From positions 674,501 to 738,500 of the forward strand of contig WPIO01000007.1 of NCBI GenBank assembly GCA_009760855.2: a stretch of 64,000 nt of DNA, read 5' to 3'. The position numbers were made by a program, and so were the translations under genes. The notes under the pieces were generated by a model. It was not told where the DNA came from and did not search any database. It saw nothing but the letters and a program-made list of their open reading frames with translations. Shown here one piece after another: positions 39,123 to 51,414 of this stretch (within the stretch, counting starts at the first letter, position 1; the number at the start of each line of letters is the position of its first letter). Source of the DNA: Cristatella mucedo (Eukaryota > Bryozoa > Phylactolaemata > Cristatellidae).

Positions 39123-40649
39123 AGAAATTCACACACTGACGCCATCCAATTCTGTTGCGTTTAAATACGCATGAAAAGATTTGTTTACGTTAGAAAACTG
39201 CGCGAATTTCCGGACAGAGATGCAAAAGCAGCCCACGCGACTTCGTCCTGGCGAGTGATGTTATAGGATACCAGTAGCCGACTGCAAAGGACTGCTGTTT
39301 GTCCAGAATGTACGCATTACATAGGGGTGGTAGAGCTGCACTCAAATGTGAAAATTAAGGTTTCATTCGTTGCAGCTATAATCGGTTACCTTAAGCTGAT
39401 GTTAAATGTGCTCTATACTACTATTTCTTGTGCAGGGTGGGACGTAATCATGATTAAGAGGAATCGGCCAAGTGATGACGAGTCAATTTCCGCTAAGGTC
39501 AACAAGCATATTTGGTACTCGTTTTAGCTCTCATGCTAGCACAAATTATGTCATGCCAATTGTACATTCGTAGCTTTGCAGATTTTAGATGCAGCACATT
39601 AAAATAAGAATATTCGAAGACATTCAAAATAATTTAAAGTGCAACCGGGGGCACATGCCACCGCTGGTAAATTTACAACCAACTGCCACTGCATAACACA
39701 AACAGATAAGGAAGAATCAGCTCGCTTAAAAGAGATCGGGTTTTCTGTTAGAGATTGAACTTTGACAATGAGCACATGCATGATGACGTAAGTTTCCTTC
39801 TTCAAAAGTGTCGGAAATCGCTACATGTGTTTGTCGATAATTAGGAGCAGATATTTTTTATTTTGCTAGGGTTCTAGTTCGGCAGCCAATTAATTTCTCT
39901 GCTGCTGTGACTCTTATCATATTTCTAACATTCACAGCTGCACAGCTGTAAGGAAGTTTACATGAAGCTTAGCAGCGCCCGCCGTCGTCGTGAGAGACGG
40001 TTGAGTCAAATCCCGTCTGCCGTGAGAGTGAATGCAGAAACATACCTGTCATGACGAAATGCCCCATTTACCCCCACAGAATTATACGAAATTGTCCTTA
40101 TATTGACTTATAAAGAATTAAACCATGACCCGAATGACCCCAAGGTATATCGATTAACCTAACAAAACTCGAAGGCAAATTTCCGCCATCTTCCAAATAT
40201 AGACTTTCTAGTGATTCACAAATTTCTTCAGATATTTCCCTACCTCGTGCTCCATTAAAATGTATTTGTGTACACCAGCGACCTGGCGATTACGAATACC
40301 ATCTTTAAATTTGAATGGATAGTTTTCATCATCTAAAACGGCGTTTTATCCAGCTTACAAGCCAGGCTTTGACCTGAGACCCTGTAGCTAATATCCAATC
40401 TAAGACGAGTACTCATAAGACAATTTTGTTACTCGAAGATTGGAGCACAGATCTTTAAGGACGCATCTAGGCGTGCTAGGTGAGTTCGCAGAATAAACAG
40501 GAATACAACAGAGGTAGTTTGGCTTGTTTGCTATAAGCAGTTTGGAATAAGCTGCATGCTAGAGCGCTTCTAAATGATTCTGTTTTGTATACTAGAAAGT
40601 GTTTTCTCTCATGCCAGGCTAAATAGAAATAATATTATATAGTATGAAA
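39123..40649. other. Non-coding stretch, nothing recognised
   Basis: No repeat family, exon or RNA gene could be supported. Confidence 0.35.
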
Positions 40650-40662
40650 TATATATATATAA

Positions 40663-40721
<59 letters not shown>
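40650..40721. repeat. (TA)n-(GA)n microsatellite
   Basis: A short ATATAT block runs into GA repeats with one AAAG interruption. Confidence 0.9.
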
Positions 40722-40722
<1 letters not shown>

Positions 40723-41679
40723 TTCCTTCACAGAATTATTGGTAAAAATGTATGGCATACGATGGAACCATCCTACTGGTTACTGCCTAAAGCTGCAAAC
40801 ATAAGCAGTGGCAAAATAGGACACTGCTTGGGCAAACTTGGTGACGTGGCCTTGTGGGCTGGTGTTGGCAGATTCAGCTTCAACGATTCTACACCGAAAG
40901 TATCATAATACACCGAAGTATCATAATATCCAGAGTAATGTGCATATCTCCTTGTTGCTTAACGCATGAGCTTTTGAGCTGTTATAAACAACACGCATGT
41001 GCACATAGTGGAAAGGACAGCACTTTTCACGTGTTCACAAGTGCTAGGGAGTTGAGAAGTAGATATCTGTGGTTAATCATCGCGTTTCTCGCCAAAAAAT
41101 AGAACACGCTTTCTGTTTAGCCGCTATGCAATTGAACACGACAGGAGAACCGAATGCTTCTCCGAACAAGTCAGACATGAGCATGCCGCAAAACTCAATT
41201 GCGTTCAGTTCAGAAGAGACCGCTTATGGACTGGAAATGGGGCAGAAATTTGTAGCAGAGCAGAGCAGAGACTTTGCTCCTCAGTGCGACCTTTCTGCTC
41301 AGTCCAAATATACTAACTAACGAGAGCAATCAACAGCGAGATTCGGTTAAGTTTCAAAATGCTCCGTTGCTGATATTCACTGTGTATAGCGGCAATATTG
41401 TTTGAATTGTAATAGCGATCAAACCAGCTTAATAGTTAAGAGCAAACCACCAAGTTTCATCCAAAAACTTAGAGCCTAACCCCAAAAAGGGGGCTTGGTT
41501 AACATATCTTTGGACGCCTGCTCATGAATTCTGGTTCCTGCTCCGAAATAATCTTCTACAAGATGACGTGATCAGCTACACGCCATATATACAAGTATGA
41601 CTTTTTACAGCTGCGTACAATCTCATCAATTCAGGCTTGCATAGAAAAACTGGCAAAAATCTCTGTAACTAGTCCTCCC

Positions 41680-41810
41680 TACCTACGTAACTCGACCAAC
41701 ACTGGCTCCCCAACAAGGAATATTTGACTTTAAGTTCCTCTCGCTCACTTTTAGGTCTCTTTATTCTCCGGCTCTGGCTAAATTGGAGTCCGTGGTTTGG
41801 TATTTAAAAA
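41680..41810 (+). mobile_element. LINE scrap
   Basis: Corresponds to HWLPN then FKFLSLTFRSLYSPALA, the block found at 26.44-26.51 kb, with frameshifts. Confidence 0.5.
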
Positions 41811-42179
41811 AAGCTACCCCCAACCTATTTCTCAGACACCTTTGTTCTGTGGGAGTGCATTGTCATGCTGAAAAAATTGGGCATCTTATAATTAATTAGT
41901 TGACATTCTTCCTTCCCTGCAGATATATTGTGCATTGCTAGGGAATTTCGTTCTTTAGGGTGCTAAAAATACTTTTATTAGTGTAAAAAGTTACTAATAT
42001 TCATTTTTATGCCGTGTTGAGCTAAACATAAACTGGTCGTTCCTTTAGGGACAAACTATACGACAAAATTGAATGAGTAACCAAAAAGAAAATTTAATCT
42101 TGTTTAACTCATGAACTTCATCCATGAGTTTTCATTTTCCAGCGAGCATTATCACTAGTGAGTCGAAGGATGGATATGA

Positions 42180-42185
42180 AGAGAG

Positions 42186-42242
<57 letters not shown>

Positions 42243-42267
42243 AGAGAAAAAGAAGAAAGAGAGAGAG
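42180..42267. repeat. (GA)n microsatellite
   Basis: GA repeats with AAAG breaks. Confidence 0.92.
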
Positions 42268-43139
42268 TAAGCGTTATTAGATCCTTTTCGGAAATCAATT
42301 CCTTCGCCCCCGCCTACCGCAAAGAGGTCGTGGTAAGCTCTAACCAGGCATCTCAACGTTACTTTTTCAAAAGTGCTTTGAGTTCAAAGGCACAACAATT
42401 TTTAAGTAAAAAGGCAATGTTACATTGCCAAGCATATTATGCTAATTATAGCAGAGCCTTAATGCCATTAGGAGATGCCCAAAAGTTTAAGGTACTCTCC
42501 TACAGCACAGCTCAGAAAACGCAAGTTTCTCAAAGTGGCAATTCTTGCTCTGATTAGGCAACACTTCACGTAACGTCTGCTTCTAGAAAAACATTGCAAT
42601 GTACGCAGGGACCCTCTATAAGATCATCTGTTTACAGCACCGATCCGCCAATAAGATTGGATTGAACATGGCCAAGACGTTACTCGAAGTCAACCGGTTG
42701 CTTCAGGTGGCTTGCGGAGTACTTACAGTAGTAACTGTATGTATTCATTAGGCAGTTTAACCAGCTGACTTTAATTAGTTTACTTTAATACCCAACCTCG
42801 TACAGCTGCAGTGAAGGTCTGCAGGTTTACCGGCAACCCCAGAATGCATGCTTTGAGAAGCAGGTGGGCATGCAGACAGGATTGGTGAGACAACTGTATG
42901 TGAGGAAAGCGTAGCTCGTCCTTAAAAACATATAAAATTAGGATTAGCCGTCCGTCGACTGGAATGCCAGGATCATTACAGGGCCGAGCTAATCCATCAT
43001 AGCCAAGGCCAAGCTTAGCTTCAATTAGCACAGTGATCACAGATCGCAGATGTACATCACAGGTGTACACTCTAAAAGTGCTGATATCGACAATCAACAA
43101 TCCCCCAAGTCAGTGCCATACCTAGCGACTTTTGAGGCG
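42268..43139. other. Non-coding stretch, nothing recognised
   Basis: Short frames only; unique-looking sequence before the LINE family B copy. Confidence 0.35.
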
Positions 43140-44755
43140 ATCTAGCAGATCGTTTTCCTATCTCCTTTGTCAGAAAGATGGACAAGATCAGAGGAATCAT
43201 CCTTAAGATGACGTCCTCCCCGACATCTTCATCCTATTCCTTGCTGTTCCTCAGTGTTAACTTTCAAGCATGTCCGCGCTGCCCTAATCAGGAAACTCAT
43301 CTTGCAGTCTAAAAAGACTAGGAGTCGTCTATATACCATATCTACTGATTTTCTGTGTGATGCTCAGATTTAGTGCAACCATGCAAAAATACCATGGCAA
43401 ATATATCTTTAGCTTCAGGTTATGTGCTAGCATCTTTTAAAGAGACTATTATCAGGTTATGTACTATCATCTTTCAAAGAGACTATTGTCAGGCCACTTA
43501 TTAAAAAGTGGACACTTGATCAGGGAAATTTCGCAACTTCCACCCAGTCTTCCGACTGTCGTTCCTTTAAAGACTAGAACGAGTATTGGCAGACAAGTAA
43601 CACTCCTACAGCCAAATTATAACCTAAGATGTAAGTTCCACATATTTTTTTAGAAAATCACTTTTCAGAATCAGCACTGCGGCGAGCTAATACCGACCTA
43701 GGCTAACTGAGCTGGATCTCTCTGCAGCTTCGGATACCAGTAATCATCAAATCCTTACTAAGTCGTCACGCCTCGTCATCACGGGCATTGTGTTTCAATG
43801 GTTAAGAACTTATCTTAATGGGAGAATTCAGAAATTAGATGTTTAAGAAAACGGTCCTTGAGTGAGCCGTTGGGGTATTGGGTTGCTCCAGGCAACCTTT
43901 ATAGTCCACTTTTTTTAGCTGTCTAAACACCCCATGGCGATGCAATCGTTAAGCACCATCTAGGCTTTCATTTTTAGACAGATGACGAGAAGCTGGATTT
44001 GTGCAATGACCTGAGCCTGCCTTTTAGCACGTCGGATTCTATTAGTTTTAAAACTGAATGAATTGCTGTCATCACTCAGATACGAGTTTCAAACTGCATC
44101 ACATCTACACATCATTCGGTTACTTCTCTGGCGATAGCGGTTTTGACGTAAGCAAGTTATATTTCTTTCTAGGCTGGACTAGTGCAATTCCGTCGCGACT
44201 GGGCTACCAACAAAACCTATTAAGCCGAAGCGGCTATTGATGAATATAGCTGCAAGGCTAGTAAAAGAGTCCCAGAGGTTCAGCCATGTAATTCCTTTGC
44301 TGAAGGAGCTTCGACGGCTTCCGATTGATCAACGGATTCAGAGCAAAATTCTTACAGTGACCCCTGCAAGGCCCGTGACTGCTTGCCTCCTTAATACCAA
44401 GCTGAATGGCCCCACCAGTTCGGCCTGAGCTTGCCCTCACGTCTTCTGTGGAAACTACAATAGCTGTTCCACTCCCAAGGCTTACAGACCTTTTTCAACG
44501 ACATACGCTTTTGCTCTGCAGGTAAGACTGTGAGCCTCACTTATACAATTCTTAGGCAGCAAACTCTTATGTTCTGCTACCGACTGTAGTGCATCCTTGT
44601 TGTCATGAGCTGCTACTTCCATGCTACTCACTTCCTCGACTGCCCTAGCGATTCAGCTTTGCATCTCAATTTCTATTCGTCACATGAGTTAAAGCCTCTT
44701 GGCTTCCGCTTGCGCATCGAAAGACGCTCAGGCTTGGAGTTCGTAAAAGAAGACT
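43140..44755 (+). mobile_element. LINE family B copy, heavily mutated
   Basis: Blocks in order: FFVRKMDKIRGIILK (43160-43205), SSFKETIVRPLIKK (43470-43510), LDLSAASDTSNHQILTK (43710-43760, motif A with Phe-Asp changed to Ser-Asp), FQWLRTYLNGRIQKLD, GFHF-TDDEKLDLC (motif C, YADD lost), LMNIAARLVKESQRFSHVIP, LLKELRRLPIDQRI, then the family B 3' end with GCTACTCACTTCCTCGACTG and the tail near 44720-44750. No usable frame. Confidence 0.78.
43416..43490 (+). repeat. 37-38 bp tandem duplication inside the LINE
   Basis: CAGGTTATGTGCTAGCATC... at 43416-43453 repeated as CAGGTTATGTACTATCATC... at 43454-43490. It duplicates the codons for the SSFKETIV block, so it arose after the element inserted. Confidence 0.85.
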
Positions 44756-45397
44756 CCAGGATAACACTCACTTAGTCCTAAGGCTTTTTGGAGTTAAAGA
44801 CTTGAGATAAAAAAAATGCATTGCAAAATTGTAACCCACCCTCAGGCTCTTCCATTCTGTTTCTCCGGCATAACCATCTGAATTAGCCTTAAGTCAGGCC
44901 TCTGGTCGCACCACAAGCTCTCCTTACTCTGGCTGATTAGTTGTTTACCAAACCAACATCAAAGCACTCTGAGACCGTGACTTCGGTGATTATGCACATA
45001 AAGCTTGGGAACACACTATCAATTGATATCACGTTATCTCCTGATTTGATGATAATCAAAAACCGATGCCCTAAATGTTCCACCGTAACTGCTCTGTCCG
45101 AGTAAATACCCGTTTGTGTGGTGGCTGCGAGTTACACAACTGTGGAGTTCGCGTCTCAAGGCAACAGATGACATCCTTGTGTATAATGCCCATGTGAACC
45201 TGTCGTTTTTTCTGTGTGCCTTGCCTAACTGCACTTGACAGTTGATAACCGCGATCCTACAAACTAGCAACCGCTTGTCTTGTATGCACTTTTGCATGCT
45301 TGTCAGAGCATAATTTATGCATGGTTTAGCATGTCTGCATGAGTAGGATACTTTTCTTTATAAATCCAACTGGTTATCGCTATTCTCGCGGAGTTTT

Positions 45398-45451
45398 TAA
45401 AGCACCTGAATAGAGATTAGGTTCTCTTAGGGCGCTATACAAAAGACATTT
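45398..45451 (+). repeat. SINE family A tail only
   Basis: AAAGCACCTGAATAGAGATT, AGGTTCTCTTAGGGCGCTAT, ACAAAAGACATTTATT. Confidence 0.6.
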
Positions 45452-46790
45452 ATTATGTGCCAGGCAAAGAATCCGGCTCATTGGCGATATAGCAGAAGAG
45501 ATTTGCTGCAGCCTGTCATGTTATTTATTCTTTCCACAAGCAGAGCCAACTCTGAGCTCTCACATGTGTAAAGTGTGCATGCCTCTGCTTTTAAGTGTTG
45601 TCCACAAAAACTAACAAGTCCGGTCAACAAAGACGAAACCATGAACGCAGCAGCTTCACTTGCAGCGGCAGCACAGTCGAAGCCTACAACGTACAGTTGA
45701 CTATCTGTCATCGGTTTTGGACTCGATCGAGGCAAAGCAGTTCAAGTTACAAAAACGTGCAAAGGCTTTAGAGGCAACTTTTAGCAGTGCTCCAGGAGCT
45801 GATGAAGGATATATTTATAAGCAAGAGAAGCAGAAGAAGAGATGGCCACGAGCCACGTGAAAACAATTTGCAATGAAACTGATTCATCTCAACGAAGACA
45901 TACAATTGTGTTCCGGAAACGTTTGACTGTCCTCTTTCCCACAGGAGAACTTTCGACAGCGGTACATCACTGCAAATTGCAAGCCAGGAAGTCGAGCTTG
46001 TGAATGAGTGCCAAGACTATGCTGACATCGGGCATGCTTGACAATATGTCGATAATTCTGCATCCATCGCTAAAGATGCACTTGTCCGAATCGCTGTCTC
46101 ATTGAACTGTAGGTGGAAGCTGCCTCAGGCTTAGTTTCTTCTTGCTTATCTAACCAGGAAAGAGAGAGCAAATAATGCATTGGAATGCTTTTATACCACA
46201 GGGATTCACATCAATTCACTGATATTTGTTTGATGGCCTGCTTTGCCATTTCAACATGCTCAAGGCATTAAGTGCTGTCTTGTCAGTCAACCACACATGC
46301 AGCTTTACTTTACCAAGCTTGCTGACCATGGAAGACGAGTACAGGCATGTTCGTTTGAAGTGCTCGTTCATGCCACGCAATCAAACTGGTATGAGAAACA
46401 TTTGGAGACTGCATGGTAGTTCATGATAAATATTATATATTATAATATTAATATTATAATTAAATATTATAAATATAATAAATATTATAGTGCCTATGAA
46501 GGTCTCTCTTTCAGCACATGTGGTTAGCTCTACTAATCAGACGCACTCGAGCACTGTGATTAATGACTAGGTCTATCTAACCTCCATGACTGTACTAGTA
46601 CTATTACATGTCTGAATGTTTCATGTCTGAAAACATTTGATGCCATATCCGACACCCCAAACTATCGTAATCCTATGGGCACAGGCAGCAATGTCCCACT
46701 CAGAAAAGGCCATTATGCACTAACAATGCAAAAAACTAAAGGTTAGAAATACATACTAGATCACATGAGAGAGTGACCATCACTACCTCG
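45452..46790. other. Non-coding stretch upstream of the Harbinger remnant
   Basis: Could contain the rest of the Harbinger element, but I recognised neither terminal repeats nor a Myb/SANT companion frame. 46428-46491 is AT-rich and palindromic (ATATTATAATATTAATATTA words). Confidence 0.35.
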
Positions 46791-46794
46791 TAAA

Positions 46795-46930
46795 TTGCAT
46801 GAGTAATAACAACAATACTAGCAATAATACATTTTTATAGTGCCCTCAAAAAGTTATCTCTGTCTGGGTACTTTATATTTGCTGTAAAGGCAGCATAACC
46901 AAATAGTTAGTGGCAGCAATCTCTATGCAG
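46795..46930 (-). mobile_element. LINE family A tail fragment
   Basis: ACATTTTTATAGTGCCCTC, TATCTCTGTCTGGGTACTT, TTTGCTGTAAAGGCAGCATAA; decayed. Confidence 0.65.
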
Positions 46931-47064
46931 GCATAGGCAACATAAAAAGCTTCCTCCTGACCGACGCCGACTTTGATTCTGGTTAAAACCATTTGACACA
47001 AGCAATTCGATGGTCGACTTAGTCCGGCCCACAGCCCGTGCTCTAATCCAGGAGGCAGGATAAC

Positions 47065-48685
47065 ATGAGAGAATTCCCTATGCTGGCCGCCGGGTCAACA
47101 GCTACAGAAATTGAGTACGCTGCTTTAACCATCATTTTGGACGCATTTGTGATGAGGAACATAAAAAGAAAGGTGTACATACCAGAAAGGTGTGTCGGTA
47201 AATTAACAGATGTTAAGCGATGTGGACTGCTAACGGTGTTGGTGTACATACTATATTACAAGCTAACGGTTTTTTCTCTGTAGGAGTGGGTGAAGCTGTG
47301 GCTACAACGAAGGCCTGAGGATGGCGTCTACTGCAGGAGTTGGTTGATGAAGATTTCAATGGAATCCGCAATAATCTATCTGTGACCATTGAAGATTTCC
47401 ATAATATTTTATGTTCAGTCGAGACCGATATAGCTGCGGCCAGTGCCGTTGTGTGCGACAGCATTCCGGCACATGACCGGTTGGCAGCGATGCTTCGATT
47501 TTGAGTGACAGGAAAAGGGCACTCAAATAATGTTGGTTATATTTGCAGTTATGGAGTTCGGAGTAGTATGCAGCCACAACAATATCTCGCCGGAGCTCGA
47601 AACACGTGTTGCTGTTATTTTAGTGGAAAGTCAAAAAGCCTTAAATCTCGATTCTGTATGTCGAAGTCATAACCTTGTAAAATAATTCCAGTCGTATACG
47701 AGGTGCTTTTATCTCAAGGTAAATCCTAGCTGACACTATCGCTTTGTGGGGAGCCGTGATCGCACACTAGGTAAGGCTGTTGCTTTTCACGACCTCGGCC
47801 CCGAGGTCGTGGTTTCGAATTCTGCAGCTAGCGATTCTATAAAGCTGCTGCAAGCAGTGGTGATAGCCGTAAAAGGCTCTTCTGTCGCTATACAAACAAG
47901 GCTGTTATATCAGCTAGCATTGTTTTATGCTAAGCCGGCTATAGTGTACGCAAATATTTACATTGCAGGTACCTTGCACCCTAGATGAATGGAGGAAAGT
48001 TGGTCAAATTTACGACCAGTTATAACCTGCCGAATGGTTTGGGTGCACTGGGCGGCAAGAATGTTAGATTGCAAAAGCCCCAAGCTAGAGGTTCAATCTA
48101 CTTCCTGCACTATACTTCCAACTACAGACAGACCTTAACACTATTCTGACGACACCGGTCGACACCCAATGTCGTTTTCTGTATGTGGATGCTGGCTGCA
48201 CTGGCTGTATTCCTGACGGCTGTATCCGAGTGTTCTGGAACTCGAAACTGTATAAGTTAAATGAAAACGAAAGCCTCGACATTCTGGCACACAGACCTCT
48301 ACCGAAAACGAGACCCCTACAAACGTTTAGTGGTTGCTGATGAGGCATTTTCTCGGTAGTAACTTTTGAAGCCACACAAAAAAGGGCTCTGACTCACGAG
48401 CAGAAGGCCTATAACTATCGCATGAGTCAGGCATCCTGGAAAACAGAATGCGAGTGCTGCACTCATATTGCTGCTAAGCCTGCGGCTACTGAACAAATTG
48501 TTTTAGGTTGTTGTGCCCTACACCACTATTTTCTGGATAGGAATGGTATTCCTGAGGCTGCGCTGCCTCATCGCGCACCAGCTCACGTGCACAAGCACGT
48601 GCTTGCCCATTTTAGCAGTGAATGCAGCAATAATTGCTGTGGAAGAGCTCAAGCAGAATACAGTGCTTACTTTACTACTGTTTAG
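47065..48685 (+). pseudogene. PIF/Harbinger-type transposase, three-exon, inactivated
   Basis: Exon 1 (47065-47172) reads TEIEYAALTIILDAF and VMRNIKRK. A GT-AG intron at 47173-47283 (111 bp, phase 0) leads to EWVKLWLQRRPEDGVY, then, after a frameshift, ELVDEDFNGIRNNLS, IEDFHNILCSVETDI, SIPAHDRLAAMLRF with a stop, and VVYEVLLSQ. A second probable intron (about 47719-47968) holds a SINE. The last part reads LDEWRKVGQIYDQ, YNLPNGLGALGGKNVRLQKP, GSIYFLHYTSNYRQT, YVDAGCTGCIPDGC, VVADEAFS, LTHEQKAYNYRMSQA and IVLGCCALHHYFLD. These match the HARBI1/PIF order WV-RP, ERLAVTLRF, WNFPNCIGAIDGKHV, YVDVGCNGRISDG, VADEAF, LT-EQ--FNYRLSRAR, LACCALHNFL. The first catalytic Asp (GAIDGK) is Gly here (codon 48051-48053), with several frameshifts and stops. 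Nuclear DNA cut-and-paste transposase by family; dead in this copy. Confidence 0.85.
47751..47920 (+). repeat. SINE family B inside the Harbinger remnant
   Basis: GAGCCGTGATCGCACACTAG head, B-box GGTTTCGAATTCTG (decayed), GCAAGCAGTGGTGATAGCCG, CTCTTCTGTCGCTATACAAA, GGCTGTTATATCAGCTAGC. It falls between the transposase N- and C-terminal parts, in the probable second intron. Confidence 0.82.
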
Positions 48686-48749
48686 GCATTGAACTGGCAC
48701 GAGGCAGCCATTGATGGAATCCATAACAGGCGATAGAGGAAATTAAAAA

Positions 48750-49135
48750 TCTAATGGATTTTTACTCGTCACTGGACAGCTCTGTCGGACTATGGGACTC
48801 AAGATGGAACGGCTGGTGACCACGACAACGCAGATACCGCTTTAAGACAGTTGGCGACAGAAGCTTTAGCTCTGCAGGTCCTAGACTGTGGAACTCGCTT
48901 CCATAATTCTTACGCAACGACATCTACTCTCCAACTGCCGACTATGGCACATCTTTTTCAGCGGTCCTGAACTGCTACTTCTATGCTACTCACTACCTCA
49001 ACTGCTCTCCTAACTCTGCCATGCTTCCCACTTTCTCTTTGTTTCGTGAGACGAAGTCTGTTGGGTACCGAATACGTACCGAAAGCTGCTTAGGCTGTGA
49101 GTGCGCTATACAAAACTCTCCTACGTAACGCCCAC
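48750..49135 (+). mobile_element. LINE family B 3' end
   Basis: Reads TRYRFKTVGDRSFSSAGPRL then WNSLP and FLRNDIYSPTADYGTSF, the C-terminal block of CR1-like RT proteins. The UTR has GCTACTCACTACCTCAACTG and the tail CCGAAAGCTGCTTAGGCTGT, GAGTGCGCTATACAAAACTC. It lies directly after the Harbinger remnant. Confidence 0.75.
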
Positions 49136-51410
49136 ATGGTCTTTATGACTCATTTACCTTGCACAGGATTTATAAAAATCGAGCTTCACGAGAAGCCGTT
49201 TTGAGGTTGACAATTGTCTCACGTATCTGGCTGCACCTCTGCCAAATTCTTCGCAATCCTCTGGAGCAGAACCATCAGCTGACTTAGCAGCATCACCAGG
49301 CAATGTCGTGGCTGGTGTCTCCACCGTGGGACGCCGAGTACAAGCTCCTTTGCCTGATGGACAGCCTTAACTCAGGACAGCCCTTGCTCGGCTGACAAGT
49401 TTTGGACTTAATCCCAACTTTTGCCTCTAACCTGCACGTTTAACAAGAGTCACCACGGAGTGACTTAAGCTCTGGCAGTCCAACTCAGGGCAACGGCTGC
49501 TACAACCATCTTGTCTACTGATGGCATCGTCAAGCAATGTGGTAGCTTCTGCTAGCTCGTGCTGCTGATCTGGTGATGCAGACATCTGCGAGTTATGATC
49601 CAGCAATATACTTGTAAAGCATACACCAACTATTCCATTTGGTTTGCACCATGGACACACAGGTATTTATGCAGGATATGACACATTTAACACATCATGT
49701 GCAGCGAATGCGATATACAGGAACTCAAAAGTACAAAACTAACTGAGACTTACAACTTACTTCTAGAGGATCGGGGAACCCGATGGTCCTTCACAAAGGA
49801 AAGAGCACCAAAGCGGTACCAACTTGAGACAACAATAGTTGGCAACTCCCCCACTCTGAATGGAATCGGCGAGCGCACATACTGTTCTAGGCAAAAATAC
49901 GTTTGGAGGTTGTCTATTTGCTTGCGCACACCATCCTCTACAAACACCAATTTTAACATGCCAGTTAGCAGCTTGTCTGATTCGCATGCCTCAAAACGAG
50001 GGCTCATCAAGTACATCGCATACACGGCACTAGACGTTGACCCATGTCGACTACGCAACATCGTTGCTTCCAGGCACAGTCGACCTTTCTGCACTCGACT
50101 CGGTTGCAAGAGCTACTAGCAATCTGTGAGAGAGCAATCTATTCAAAGGCATGCCCATTAGCTTCTTAATTGCTTACCGCTCATCTCAAAAGACTGGGCA
50201 ATAGGTGATACAGCCCCTACTCTTATTGATGTGTTTCTAAAAACCTGGCAACTGACATCCCATAAACAGAGACTTACCCTGAACGCCTAGATAAACTCAA
50301 GCGGTCGGCTGTCAGCAATTTTTATTTTGAGCATGGCCGTATATGACAAGCCCCGAGGTATTGATTGGTCGGCTGGAACAATAAGAGCAAAAACGTAGGA
50401 ACAGATTCTCCTTCATGAGTGTGTCGATTTAGCTTCTCCCTCAAAATGGGGTGACGTACGGTGACGTAGTAGCCCAAACCAGAGGAAAATAGGTCTGCAA
50501 TCTTTGCCGTTTTAGGGGGAAAGTCGCTCGTATTAACTCAGCTTAAGGTATTTAAGAACGTGGAAGCTAAGCCAGGATCGGCTGTAACTGTTCTTGGCTT
50601 TCCCAGCAGAGAGTAGTTTTAACAACAACCCAACAGCAAGTTAATTTATTGCCTAATACAAGCATCTCCTCATCAAGCAGTAAGTGCAAGCATCAGGCAG
50701 CTGTACATCATAAGCGGATGGATGGCACACACGTACTAGACGTCTCTTTTGGTGCTAACATGGAGAAACCAACGATTTATGGTGAGGAAATCAACATCGC
50801 ACATCATTTTGAAATGGTCGACAGCTAGCACAGCTCATGCGATCAGAAGCAGGACAAGATACCAACAATGGGTACAGCATGGTCAGAGTAAAGGCATGCA
50901 ATAGTGGCATACATCACTGGCTATGCAATGAGGCATGTAGCAAGGCAAAAGACTGCTGGCACTAAGCAACTGCTCTCATGATAATCCGAGAGAGTGCGTA
51001 CCCTTTTGCTCAACTGAATGGCCGTATCAGGCTAGTAAAGCCTTCAGAGAGCTGTCTTCAGGTATGTGGCAAGACCGGCATTTACTTCAAGCGCTATCTG
51101 CAACAGCCGAGGGCAGATTGCCCCAATGCTCGCTGATCGTAATATTGACTGCCCAATGTTGCTAACAAGAATGGTTTGAAGGTATTACCTCGCACATGTT
51201 GGACACAACGAATGAAAATAATCAGGCGAACATAATAAAAGCAGAGCATATAGCTATGCGGAAATTTACCAGCACCATTTAGGGAAACAATACAGCCAAC
51301 AAGCTTTGGGAGCCGGAGTCTTCAAGAAACTACCCAAGCTCGTTTTTTTTACACACCAGTGACTGTGCTGAACTTTCAATCTGAATGCAGGTATCATGAG
51401 AAAGAACATA
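49136..51410. other. Unassigned stretch with overlapping opposing open frames
   Basis: 49697-50119 (+, 140 codons) and 49750-50109 (-, 119 codons) overlap. Neither has a domain I recognise, and codon use gives no preference. The region may be the remainder of a DNA transposon or unique sequence. Confidence 0.3.
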
Positions 51411-51414
51411 CATG

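Noticed and set aside
45478-45860. Basic coiled-coil-like frame (KLQKRAKALEATF) as a Harbinger companion protein
   Set aside because: No Myb/SANT or MADF pattern could be seen, and an equally long frame lies on the opposite strand.
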